Shown here: positions 27,927 through 38,451 of the stretch, piece by piece
How positions within the stretch are numbered: position 1 is the first letter of the stretch
Layout: every line of letters starts with the position of its first letter
From: Oscillospiraceae bacterium
GTDB lineage: Bacteria; Bacillota; Clostridia; Oscillospirales; Ruminococcaceae
Length of the DNA stretch: 64,000 bases
Assembly (NCBI GenBank): GCA_022800935.1
Contig: JAAWRH010000002.1
Coordinates: 62,001 to 126,000, forward strand
Direction: 5' to 3'
The notes under the pieces: generated by a model
What the model saw: the letters and a program-made list of their open reading frames with translations, nothing else
What the model was told of the DNA's origin: nothing
Database searches by the model: none
Translations under genes and position numbers: made by a program

Positions 27927-30900
27927 TCAGGAGACTTTTTTGAATACCACATTCGCCTCTCCCAGCACCCGGCGCAGCTCCCGGAGCATGGGCTCGTTCA
28001 TATCCACCCACATTCCCTGGGGGGCCTTCAGATATTTTTTCTCCGCCTGGAGATAAAAATACACCGGCGTCAGCCCCTCAAACACCAGGAGAATCTGCTG
28101 GGCCTTGCGGAAGGCGGGGGATTCCCGGCTTTCCACCCGTAGGTACAGCGCCATTTTCTCCTCCTGCCGGGGCATTCCTCCCTGGGCCGAAGGGACGGAC
28201 CCGTTCCCGCGGGGAGGAACAGACGTCCTCGGATAGCCTGAGAGCAGCGGCGCGGACTTGGCGGGCTCCCGGTATTCCGCCGGGACCACCATGGCGTCCA
28301 CAATCACCTTGGGCTCCTCTTCCTCCCGCGCGGAAAGCCGCCCGTTTACCACAACCACCTGTCCCTCCTTCACCAGCGCGCGGACCTGCTGGCAGACCCT
28401 GGGGAAGATGACCAGCCCGCCGACAGCGGTCAGGTCCTCCAGCTTGGCAAATGCCATGGTCTCGTTGTTTTTGGTTATCTTGGTCCGGGGCTCGCTGATA
28501 ATCCCCACCAGCTTGACGGGGCGGCCGTCCAGCTGTGCCCATCTGGTCTTGGCCTCCTCCAGCAGGTCCCCCAGGCTGTCCGCCCGGATGCGCTCCATCA
28601 GGGGGCGGTACTCCTGGAGGGGGTGGCCGGAGATGTAGATGCCCGTCACTTCCTTTTCCATGGCCAGCCGTTCCGCCGGGGTAAAGTCCACCGCCGGGGG
28701 CAGGACATAGTCCTCCGGCTTCCGGGCCTGTTCCCCCTCCTCGCCGGGCAGGGCGAACAGGTCCAACTGGCCGTCCAGGTTGTTTTTATGGGTCCGCTCC
28801 AGCTCATCCATAATGGGACCATAGGCCTGGAGAAGCTGCCTGCGGTTGGGGCTGATGGAGTCGAAGGCCCCGGACTTGATAAGGCTGTCCATGGTGCGGC
28901 GGCCAATCTCTCCGCCGTACATCCTCTGGCAGAAGTCAAAGAAGCTGTCAAAGGGGCGCTGGCTCCGCTGGGCGGTCAGCTCCCGGATAAACCCCTTGCC
29001 GATGCTCTTGACCGCCAGCAGCCCGAACCGTATCCCCTCCTGGGTGACAGTGAACCCCTCCTCGCTCTTATTGACGTCCACCGGCAGGGTTTTGATCCCC
29101 CGCCGGGTACATTCCGCCATATACTCCGTCACCTTGTTCACATTGTCCAGCATACAGGTCAGCAGAGCGGCCATATATTCCATGGGATAATGGCACTTCA
29201 AATAGGCGGTCTGATAGGCCACATGGGCATAGGCGGTGGCATGGGGCTTGTTGAAGGCATAGGAGGCAAAGGAGCTCATCTGGTCAAAGATGGCGATGGC
29301 CGTCTCCTCCGGCACACCCCCCGCGACGCATCCCGTACATTCCACCGTCCCGTCCGGCCTTGTGGAGCCGTAGATGAACTTCTCCCGCTCCTTCTGCATG
29401 ATGTCCGCCTTCTTTTTGGACATGGCCTTGCGGACCATGTCCGCCTGGCCGTAGGAATACCCCGCCAGGTCCCGGCAAATCTGCATCACCTGCTCCTGGT
29501 AGACGATGCACCCATAGGTCACATCCAGGATGGGCTTCAGCTTGGGATGAAGATAGATAATTTTTTCCGGATGGTGGCGGTTTTCAATATACACAGGAAT
29601 GGAGTCCATGGGTCCGGGGCGGTAAAGGGCCACAACGGCAGCCAGGTCCTCTATGGAGGCAGGCTTGAGCTGGGTGATGACCTGCCGCATCCCCTCCGAT
29701 TCAAACTGAAACACCCCGCTGGACTGTCCGGCGGAGAGCATCTCGAAGGTTGCCCTGTCGTCCAGGGGAATGGCCCCCGCGTCAAAGTCCGGCTGTCCTT
29801 GGCGGATCAGCTCCTGGGCCTTGTGGATAACGGTCAGGTTGCGCAGGCCGAGGAAATCCATCTTCAGCAGGCCCAGCTCCTCCAGGATGTTCATGGTGAA
29901 CTGGGTGACAATCACCCCGTCGTTCTGCTGGATAGGGACATAGCTTTCCACCGGCTCGCGGGTGATAACCACCCCGGCGGCATGGGTGGAGGCGTGGCGG
30001 GGCATTCCCTCCAGCGCCCGCGCCAGGTCGATGAGCTCGTGTATCCTGGGGCTGGAATCATAGATTTCCCGCAGCTCCGCCGACTGTTTAAAGGCCTTGG
30101 CGATGGTCATCTTGGGCTCCGCGGGGACGCACCGCGCCACCACGTCCACCTCCTGGTAGCCCATCCCCAGGGCCCGTCCCACGTCCCGTATGGCGGCGCG
30201 GGCGGCCATGGTCCCGAAGGTGATGATCTGGGCCACATGGTCCTCCCCGTACTTGCGGATGACATAGTCTATCACCTCCTGCCGCCGTTCAAAGCAGAAG
30301 TCAATATCAAAGTCCGGCATACTCACCCGCTCCGGGTTGAGGAACCGTTCAAACAGCAGGTTGTAGCGGATGGGGTCCACATTGGTGATTCCCACGCAGT
30401 AAGCGGCAATGCTGGCCGCGCCGGAGCCCCGACCCGGCCCCACGGGGATATTCTGGCTCCTGGCGTAGTTGATAAAATCCCACACGATGAGGAAATAGTC
30501 CACATACCCCATCTTTTCAATCACCGAAAGCTCGTATTCCAGCCGTTCCAGGACGGTCTGCCCTGGATTTTCCCCATAATTCCGGCGGAGGCCCTCATAG
30601 CAGAGCTTGCGGAAAAAGGCCCGGTTCTCCATGCCGTCAGGGGCCTGATAATAGGGCAGCTTGGTGACGCCGAACTCAAATTCCACATGGCACCGGCCGG
30701 CGATTGCCGCCGTGTTTTCCACCGCTCCGGGGTATTTCCCCAGCAGGGCCCGCATTTCGTCGCCAGATTTAAGGTAGAACTCCTCCGTCTCAAAGGCCAT
30801 ATCGTTGGGGTCGTTGACGGTGCGGTTGGTCTGGATGCAGACCAGCAGGTTCTGGACCTTGGCGTCCTCCTTGGTCAGGTAGTGGCAGTCGTTGGTGGCC

Positions 30901-31505
30901 ACAAGCCCGATTCCGGTCTCCTGGGAGAGCCGCGCCAGCATGGGCAGGATGGTCCTTTGCTCCTGTATTCCGTGGTCCTGCAGTTCCAGATAAAAGTGAT
31001 CCTTTCCAAAGATGTCCAGGTATTCCAGCGCCGCCCGCTTGGCCCCGGAGTAATCCCCCCCTGTCAAAAGCCGGGGAATCTCCCCCGCCAGGCAGGCGGA
31101 CAGGGCGATAAGCCCGCCGCTGTGCTCCCGCAGGAACTGCTTGTCCACGCGGGGCTTGGAATAAAAGCCGTCCCGAAATCCACAGGAGACAATTTTAATC
31201 AGATTCTGGTAGCCCTCGTTGTTTTCGCACAGCAGCACCAGGTGAAAGGGGCTGTTGTCCAGCCCATGAACCTTGTCGAACCGGGTCCGGGGGGCGACGT
31301 ATACCTCGCAGCCGATGATGGGGCGGATTCCCGCCTCCTTTGCCGCCTTGTAGAATTCCACAACGCTGTACATCACCCCGTGGTCAGTGACGGCCACCGC
31401 CCTCTGACCCAGCTCCTTGGCCCGCTCCACCAGGGCGCGGATGCGGCAGGCGCCGTCCAGCAGGCTGTATTCGCTATGGACATGGAGATGGACAAAATCC
31501 GTCAT
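27927..31505 (-). CDS. dnaE: DNA polymerase III alpha subunit, DnaE type
   Basis: 1192-residue replicative polymerase of the C family. The N-terminal PHP domain begins FVHLHVHSEYSLLDGA; the polymerase active-site Asp residues are in PDFDIDF near residues 396-402; a helix-hairpin-helix and an OB fold (residues about 1000-1090, RPVKLVGIISEPRT) follow. In Firmicutes with PolC it usually extends primers before handing over. ATG 31505 has GGGAGAG upstream and lies 3 bases after the whiA stop, so the two are co-transcribed. Confidence 0.97.
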   Translation of the reverse strand: MTDFVHLHVHSEYSLLDGACRIRALVERAKELGQRAVAVTDHGVMYSVVEFYKAAKEAGIRPIIGCEVYVAPRTRFDKVHGLDNSPFHLVLLCENNEGYQNLIKIVSCGFRDGFYSKPRVDKQFLREHSGGLIALSACLAGEIPRLLTGGDYSGAKRAALEYLDIFGKDHFYLELQDHGIQEQRTILPMLARLSQETGIGLVATNDCHYLTKEDAKVQNLLVCIQTNRTVNDPNDMAFETEEFYLKSGDEMRALLGKYPGAVENTAAIAGRCHVEFEFGVTKLPYYQAPDGMENRAFFRKLCYEGLRRNYGENPGQTVLERLEYELSVIEKMGYVDYFLIVWDFINYARSQNIPVGPGRGSGAASIAAYCVGITNVDPIRYNLLFERFLNPERVSMPDFDIDFCFERRQEVIDYVIRKYGEDHVAQIITFGTMAARAAIRDVGRALGMGYQEVDVVARCVPAEPKMTIAKAFKQSAELREIYDSSPRIHELIDLARALEGMPRHASTHAAGVVITREPVESYVPIQQNDGVIVTQFTMNILEELGLLKMDFLGLRNLTVIHKAQELIRQGQPDFDAGAIPLDDRATFEMLSAGQSSGVFQFESEGMRQVITQLKPASIEDLAAVVALYRPGPMDSIPVYIENRHHPEKIIYLHPKLKPILDVTYGCIVYQEQVMQICRDLAGYSYGQADMVRKAMSKKKADIMQKEREKFIYGSTRPDGTVECTGCVAGGVPEETAIAIFDQMSSFASYAFNKPHATAYAHVAYQTAYLKCHYPMEYMAALLTCMLDNVNKVTEYMAECTRRGIKTLPVDVNKSEEGFTVTQEGIRFGLLAVKSIGKGFIRELTAQRSQRPFDSFFDFCQRMYGGEIGRRTMDSLIKSGAFDSISPNRRQLLQAYGPIMDELERTHKNNLDGQLDLFALPGEEGEQARKPEDYVLPPAVDFTPAERLAMEKEVTGIYISGHPLQEYRPLMERIRADSLGDLLEEAKTRWAQLDGRPVKLVGIISEPRTKITKNNETMAFAKLEDLTAVGGLVIFPRVCQQVRALVKEGQVVVVNGRLSAREEEEPKVIVDAMVVPAEYREPAKSAPLLSGYPRTSVPPRGNGSVPSAQGGMPRQEEKMALYLRVESRESPAFRKAQQILLVFEGLTPVYFYLQAEKKYLKAPQGMWVDMNEPMLRELRRVLGEANVVFKKVS

Positions 31506-31508
31506 ACG

Positions 31509-32426
31509 CTACTCTCCCCTTTCCCGCAGCTCCTGGGCAATGGCGCTCAGCCGCTTGAGGCGGTGGTTGACCCCGGAGCGGGTGATGGGCTCCGAAAGGG
31601 CCTCCCCCAGCTCCCGCAGAGAGAGCTCCGGATTTTCCACCCGCAGCCGGGCCAGCTCCCGCAGCTCCTCCGGCAGGCTCTCCTCCCCCCGCGCCCGCCA
31701 GATCAGGCGGATATCCTCCACCTGGGAGGAGGAAGCGGCCACCGTCTTGCCGATATTGGCGGTTTCACAGTTGGTGATGCGGTTTACCTTGTTGCGCACA
31801 TCCTTATAAATCTTGATATCCATCAGCTCCAGGCTGCTCTTTACTGCGCCTATCATGGTGAGGAGGTCCTCAATCTGTTCGCTCTCCTTGTAATACAGCA
31901 GCTGAACCCCCCTGCGCACCGTCCGCTTGGGATGGGACCCCAGGGTGTTGAGCAGAAGGGCAAGGTCCTCGCTGAGCTTCAGGTGGGGGACGCTGAATTC
32001 GGCGTGGTAGTTCTTTTGAGGATCGGTGATGTTTCCGCAGACCAGGTAGACCCCGCTGACAAAGGAGGCGGCGGTATCCGGCTCCAGGTTTTCCATATGA
32101 ATCCGCAGGTTTGCCTCCTCCGGACTGTGGCCGAAGGCGGAGAGGACCCGGCGGCGGTCGTCCTGGTCGTCCACCGTCACCAGGTAGATGCAGCCGGTCT
32201 TTTTGCGGTACTGGACAGTGGTGACGCCGCTTTGCAGCCTGGCAAAGTCGAAGAGATACCGGACATACCGGTCAGCCACCGCCTTGTTCTCCGTCTGGAA
32301 AGAGACGGAGGAGAGGGAAAAGCTCCTCCCGAACAGGGCCATCCCGTATGCCTGGGCCCTCTGACGCGCCTGCTGCGCCGGGCAGCCGTCCAAAAGCTCC
32401 TGCTTGACCTGTGACGCAAAGGACAT
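31509..32426 (-). CDS. whiA: WhiA DNA-binding regulator
   Basis: 305-residue WhiA, a DNA-binding protein with a degenerate LAGLIDADG homing-endonuclease-like domain (GVYLVCGNITDPQKNYHAEF near 140-160) and a C-terminal helix-turn-helix (SLRELGEALSEPITRSGVNHRLKRL). It affects cell division and nucleoid organisation in Bacillus and sporulation in Streptomyces. GATGAGGAG precedes ATG 32426. It sits between rapZ and dnaE; the yvcK/glmR gene that usually separates rapZ and whiA in Firmicutes is absent. Confidence 0.95.
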   Translation of the reverse strand: MSFASQVKQELLDGCPAQQARQRAQAYGMALFGRSFSLSSVSFQTENKAVADRYVRYLFDFARLQSGVTTVQYRKKTGCIYLVTVDDQDDRRRVLSAFGHSPEEANLRIHMENLEPDTAASFVSGVYLVCGNITDPQKNYHAEFSVPHLKLSEDLALLLNTLGSHPKRTVRRGVQLLYYKESEQIEDLLTMIGAVKSSLELMDIKIYKDVRNKVNRITNCETANIGKTVAASSSQVEDIRLIWRARGEESLPEELRELARLRVENPELSLRELGEALSEPITRSGVNHRLKRLSAIAQELRERGE

Positions 32427-32503
32427 CTCCTCATCTCCTCTCCGACCGCGGCATCCCCACTGCAGCCGGCAGGGGGACGCTGTTGATCCCTTTATGTTTT
32501 ATG

Positions 32504-33361
32504 TTATCTGTGTTCCTTCCCCGCGTCCCGGTGGGAGGTAACGCCGAAATACCCCAGCCGGGAAATATACTGGTGCATCAGCTCCGCAAAGGTGACAGAC
32601 CGGTGCTGGCCCCCGGTACAGCCGAAGGCAATGGTCACCTGGCTCTTTCCCTCCTTCTGGTAAAGGGGAAGCAGCAGGGAGATGAGCTCCTGGAGCTTAT
32701 CCATCAGCTGGCGGGACTCGTCAAAGCCCATCACATAGTCCCTCACCTCCTGGTTCATACCGGTGAGGCTTTTCAGCTCCGGCACATAGAAGGGATTGGG
32801 CAGGCAGCGCACGTCAAACACCAGGTCCGCGTCGCTGGGCAGGCCGTTTTTGTAGCCGAAGGAGACGCAGTTGACCACCAGCCCCCGCTGCACATCCTCC
32901 AGGAACAGGCGGCGAATGTGCTCCTTTAACTGGGTCGGGGAGAGCAGAGAGGTATCGACCACATAGTCCGCCTCCTGGAAGATGGGGGCGAGCATCCGGC
33001 GCTCCTCCCGGATGGCCTGGTGGATGGTGGCGATCTCCCCGCCGATGAGGGGGTGTATCCGCCTCTGCTCCTGGAAGCGCTTGACCAATACCTCGTCCGA
33101 GGCGTTGAGGAACAGGATGTGGCAGCTCCCCTCCTCCTGGGTGACGGAAAAGCCCAGCTCCTCCACCACGCCGCCCATCTTTCTGCCCCGCACATCCATC
33201 ACCACGGCGATGCGGCTGACGGTGCCGTTGGATATCTCCAGCAGCTTGTGTACCATCTGCGGCGGGAGGTTATCGACACAGAAAAATCCGATATCCTCCA
33301 GAATGTTGCTGACGAGGGTCTTTCCCGCCCCCGACATACCGGTCACTATCAATAGTTCCAC
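32504..33361 (-). CDS. rapZ: RapZ/YvcJ-family nucleotide-binding protein
   Basis: 285-residue P-loop protein (Walker A GMSGAGKT at residues 8-15) with the C-terminal family block GCTGGQHRSVTFAE near 255. In E. coli RapZ guides RNase E to the GlmZ small RNA; in Bacillus YvcJ hydrolyses GTP and affects competence. GTG 33361 was chosen because AAAGGAGGGGG lies 8 bases upstream and the family start (ELLIVTGMSGAGK) falls there. It heads the rapZ-whiA-dnaE-pfkA run. Confidence 0.93.
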   Translation of the reverse strand: MELLIVTGMSGAGKTLVSNILEDIGFFCVDNLPPQMVHKLLEISNGTVSRIAVVMDVRGRKMGGVVEELGFSVTQEEGSCHILFLNASDEVLVKRFQEQRRIHPLIGGEIATIHQAIREERRMLAPIFQEADYVVDTSLLSPTQLKEHIRRLFLEDVQRGLVVNCVSFGYKNGLPSDADLVFDVRCLPNPFYVPELKSLTGMNQEVRDYVMGFDESRQLMDKLQELISLLLPLYQKEGKSQVTIAFGCTGGQHRSVTFAELMHQYISRLGYFGVTSHRDAGKEHR

Positions 33362-33506
33362 AGGACGCCCCCTCCTTTCTTTACTGTTATGACGTATGAT
33401 GACCCAAAACGGAAGGTAAAAATCGCCCAAAAACAGCTCCAGGAGCGCGGGGACGCGCTTTCAGAGCCGTTCCTGGGCGGCCTCTGTCGGTTATCAGGCA
33501 AGGAAT

Positions 33507-34151
33507 TTAACTGTCTTTACTGAATAACTTGGCCAGCCGGACCCTTGGTGCGGAGTAGGACGCGCACCGGACATGGGGCGGCAGCCTGTGCCAATCCGCC
33601 TCCGGGTCGTTGACCAGCCCGAACCGGAAATGTCCCTCCCACACGCCGTTTATCTCCATAAACCGGGGCGAGTACCCCTCCTTGACAAAGCCCAGCTTCT
33701 CCATCACCCGCAGGGAGGGCCCGTTTCTGGGGAGCACCGCCACCTCAATGCGGTTGAGGCGCAGCTCCTCAAAAACCACCTTGATCCCCCTGGCAATCGC
33801 CTCTGTGATATACCCCTTGTTCAGGCTCGCCCCGTCCAGCTTATAGGCCAAAAAGGCGGAGGAAACGTTCCCGTGCTTGATGTTGGAAAAGGAAACCATG
33901 CCGATAATCCTGTCCGGCTCCTCCTTGGTAAAAATCCAAAACTTCAGCGTGCTCCCGGACTGCCTTTCCGCTTCGTCCTGCTGGAGAATCAGGAACTGGT
34001 ATCCGATGTTGTAAAACCCTGGGACCCGCTTGGGGTCCAGCGGAGTAAAAAGGCTCTGGTTTCTCCTGTAATAGTCCAGCGCCTGCTGAGCTGTCACCAG
34101 CCTGGATGCTCTCAGAATCAGACGTTCGGTTCGGTATTCCTTTTTGGGCAT
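33507..34151 (-). CDS. RimJ/RimL-type GNAT acetyltransferase
   Basis: 214-residue acetyltransferase of the RimJ/RimL class (acetylation of ribosomal or other protein N-termini). Signature blocks are TERLILRASRL near the start, GMVSFSNI, LNKGYITEAIARGIKVVFEEL (acetyl-CoA site) and NGPSLRVMEKLGFVKEGY. ATG 34151 has CGGAGG upstream. The substrate is not deducible. A GC-rich imperfect hairpin lies downstream at about 33429-33478. Confidence 0.85.
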   Translation of the reverse strand: MPKKEYRTERLILRASRLVTAQQALDYYRRNQSLFTPLDPKRVPGFYNIGYQFLILQQDEAERQSGSTLKFWIFTKEEPDRIIGMVSFSNIKHGNVSSAFLAYKLDGASLNKGYITEAIARGIKVVFEELRLNRIEVAVLPRNGPSLRVMEKLGFVKEGYSPRFMEINGVWEGHFRFGLVNDPEADWHRLPPHVRCASYSAPRVRLAKLFSKDS

Positions 34152-34228
34152 AGAGAATTGACCTCCGTTTTCCCCTTTGCCCTGTGTCCACGGCGCGGGT
34201 CGCCGCAGATACAGGGGCGGGGAATAAA

Positions 34229-36133
34229 TTACTCCATATGCGCGGCCAGCTCCAGTACCCTGACGCTGTGCTTCATAAAGTCCGCCATCTCTTCGGCGGA
34301 AAGGGAACGGTGGCTGAGGGTGGCAAGGTCGTAAATATACCGGCAGACCAGCTTTTTGTTCTCCTCGTCCAGCCCCGGAATCGCCTTGACAATCCGGCAG
34401 CGGGAATTGAGCACAATGGAGACCTTGGGCTTTTCGCCGTATCCAAAGTCCATGCCGTACATGGCGCTCATGTCCTGAAGCCTGCGGGCCTCCTCGCTGA
34501 GGAGAATCACAGCGGGGGTGTCCTCGTCCTTGAGGGCTTCCGCCTTTACCTCCAGGTTCTTGTCCTCCAGGGCCTTGGTAAACTGCCCGGCAATCTCCTT
34601 CTGCAATTCGGCGTCCCCTTCGCCCTCCCCGTCCTTCATGGCGGAGCCGATGTCCGAGTCAATGCGGGCGAATTTGACCTCCTGGTTCTTGTACTCCAAA
34701 AAGCTGATGAAATGGGTGTCTATGGCGTGGGACAGAATGGCGGCGGGCATATTCTGGGCCTTGAACATCCGGATATACTGGGACTGCTGGTTTTCGTCGG
34801 TGACATAGAAAATCTTCTTGTCCTCCCCCTTGGGGTACTCCTCCAGGGTCTTGTACTCCCCGTCGATGGTCTTCAGCAGGAGGATGTCCTTCACCCGGTC
34901 ATAGAACTTCTCGTCCTTGATGCACCCGAACTTGATAAAGGGAGAGATGTCCTCCCAGTACTTGGCGTACTGCTCCCGGTCGCTGTTAAAAATCTCATGG
35001 AGCTTATCCGAAACCTTCTTGGTGATGTGCTTGGAAATTTTAGCCACATCCCCATCGTTCTGCAAAAAGCTGCGGGAGACGTTCAGCGGCAGGTCCGGGC
35101 AGTCGATGACCCCCTTGAGCAGCAGCAAAAATTCCGGGATGATCTCCTCGATATTGTCAGCCACATACACCTGGTTACAGAACAGCTTGACCTCCCCCGG
35201 CATGACCTCCACCTTGTTCTGCTGCCTGGGGAAGTACAGGATTCCCTTGAGGTTGAAGGGGTAATCCACATTGAGGTGAATCCAGAACAGAGGCTCGTTA
35301 AAGTCCATGAACACCTTGGAATAGAAGGACTTGTACTCCTCGTCGGTGCAGTCCTGGGGGGCCTTCAGCCACAGAGGATGGGTGTCATTGACGGGGTAAT
35401 CCTTCTCCGGGGCCTTTTTCTCTTCGCCCTTTTCGCCCTCCGCGTTCTCCCCTTCCGCCTTGTCCGCTTCGGCAGGCCCCTCCGGGGGCTGCTCGTCCAG
35501 GTGCTTGGGGTTGAGGTATATCTCATAGGGCATAAACTGGCAGTACTTGTGGAGAATCTCCCGGATGCGGCTCTCCTCCAGGAATTCCTCCTCTCCCTCC
35601 GCGATGTGGAGGGTTACAACAGAGCCCACCGTGTCGCGGGTGCCGTCACCGATTTCATAGTTGGCGGTGCCGTCGGAGAACCAGTGGACCGGCGCGGACC
35701 CCTCCTTATAGGAGAGGGTGTCGATTTCCACCTGGGCCCCCACCATAAAGGCGGAGTAAAAGCCCAGCCCGAAGTGGCCGATGATACCCGCGTCGCCGCC
35801 GTCGGATTTCTCCTTGTAGTGGTCGATAAACTCCTGTGCGCCGGAAAAGGCCACCTGGGTGATATACTTCTCCACCTCTTCCTCGGTCATGCCGATGCCG
35901 TTGTCGCTGATGGAGAGGGTTTTTGCCTCCTTGTCAATGGAGACAACCACCCTCGGCGGCATCTCGGAGGCGGGGGCCTCCCCGATGCCCCTCAGCTTTT
36001 CCAGCTTGCTGATGGCGTCGCAGCCGTTGGAAACCAGCTCCCGAAGGAAGATATCCTTGTCGGAGTAAAGCCATTTTTTAATAATCGGAAACATGTTCTC
36101 CGATTCCACACGAATTTGTCCCTGACGTTTCAT
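34229..36133 (-). CDS. htpG: Hsp90 chaperone HtpG
   Basis: 634-residue ATP-dependent chaperone. The N-terminal ATPase domain has ELVSNGCDAISKL (ATP-binding Glu/Asn), DNGIGM, and GHFGLGFYSAFMV; the middle domain has RSFLQNDG; the C-terminal domain dimerises. There is a Glu/Lys-rich insert near residues 225-245 (between the N and middle domains), unusual in bacteria, which usually lack a long charged linker. GGGAGG precedes ATG 36133. A dyad lies in the leader. Confidence 0.96.
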   Translation of the reverse strand: MKRQGQIRVESENMFPIIKKWLYSDKDIFLRELVSNGCDAISKLEKLRGIGEAPASEMPPRVVVSIDKEAKTLSISDNGIGMTEEEVEKYITQVAFSGAQEFIDHYKEKSDGGDAGIIGHFGLGFYSAFMVGAQVEIDTLSYKEGSAPVHWFSDGTANYEIGDGTRDTVGSVVTLHIAEGEEEFLEESRIREILHKYCQFMPYEIYLNPKHLDEQPPEGPAEADKAEGENAEGEKGEEKKAPEKDYPVNDTHPLWLKAPQDCTDEEYKSFYSKVFMDFNEPLFWIHLNVDYPFNLKGILYFPRQQNKVEVMPGEVKLFCNQVYVADNIEEIIPEFLLLLKGVIDCPDLPLNVSRSFLQNDGDVAKISKHITKKVSDKLHEIFNSDREQYAKYWEDISPFIKFGCIKDEKFYDRVKDILLLKTIDGEYKTLEEYPKGEDKKIFYVTDENQQSQYIRMFKAQNMPAAILSHAIDTHFISFLEYKNQEVKFARIDSDIGSAMKDGEGEGDAELQKEIAGQFTKALEDKNLEVKAEALKDEDTPAVILLSEEARRLQDMSAMYGMDFGYGEKPKVSIVLNSRCRIVKAIPGLDEENKKLVCRYIYDLATLSHRSLSAEEMADFMKHSVRVLELAAHME

Positions 36134-36194
36134 TTTGACATTCCTCCCAGTCTACTGCGTTTTTACTTGTCCGTCTTGGGCTCAAAAGGGACCT

Positions 36195-36217
36195 GTATCC
36201 ACACATTTCGGATACAA
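36195..36217 (-). promoter_or_regulatory. Dyad in the htpG leader
   Basis: TGTATCC-N9-GGATACA (36195-36217), downstream of a TTGACA (36263-36258) on the minus strand with a poor -10 (TAGGAT). It matches neither CIRCE nor the CtsR box; it could be another operator or a leader hairpin. Confidence 0.4.
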
Positions 36218-36284
36218 AACCTTTTCGATATATTATCCTACTCCTTTGAGGGGTATTTGTCAAGAACGGTAAAATGCAGCCGCC

Positions 36285-38300
<2,016 letters not shown>

Positions 38301-38451
38301 TCAACACGTTTTATAGGAAAATGGATGACATTTCATAATACCTTTATTGTAGCATATCCACCGGTGGATTATCAATATTGAAAGCTGATTTTTTTCAGAT
38401 AATCGCACCAAAAACGGCGGGATATGCGCCGCATATCCCGCCGAAAGCCAA

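Noticed and set aside
28623-32414. Long plus-strand open frame opposite dnaE and whiA
   Set aside because: Antisense frame in GC-rich DNA, low-complexity product rich in Gly, His and Leu, without a start signal; dnaE and whiA are certain.
33429-33478. GC-rich hairpin after the RimJ-type gene as a terminator
   Set aside because: Stem is imperfect, with unpaired stretches, though a T5 run follows on the minus strand; not certain enough to call.
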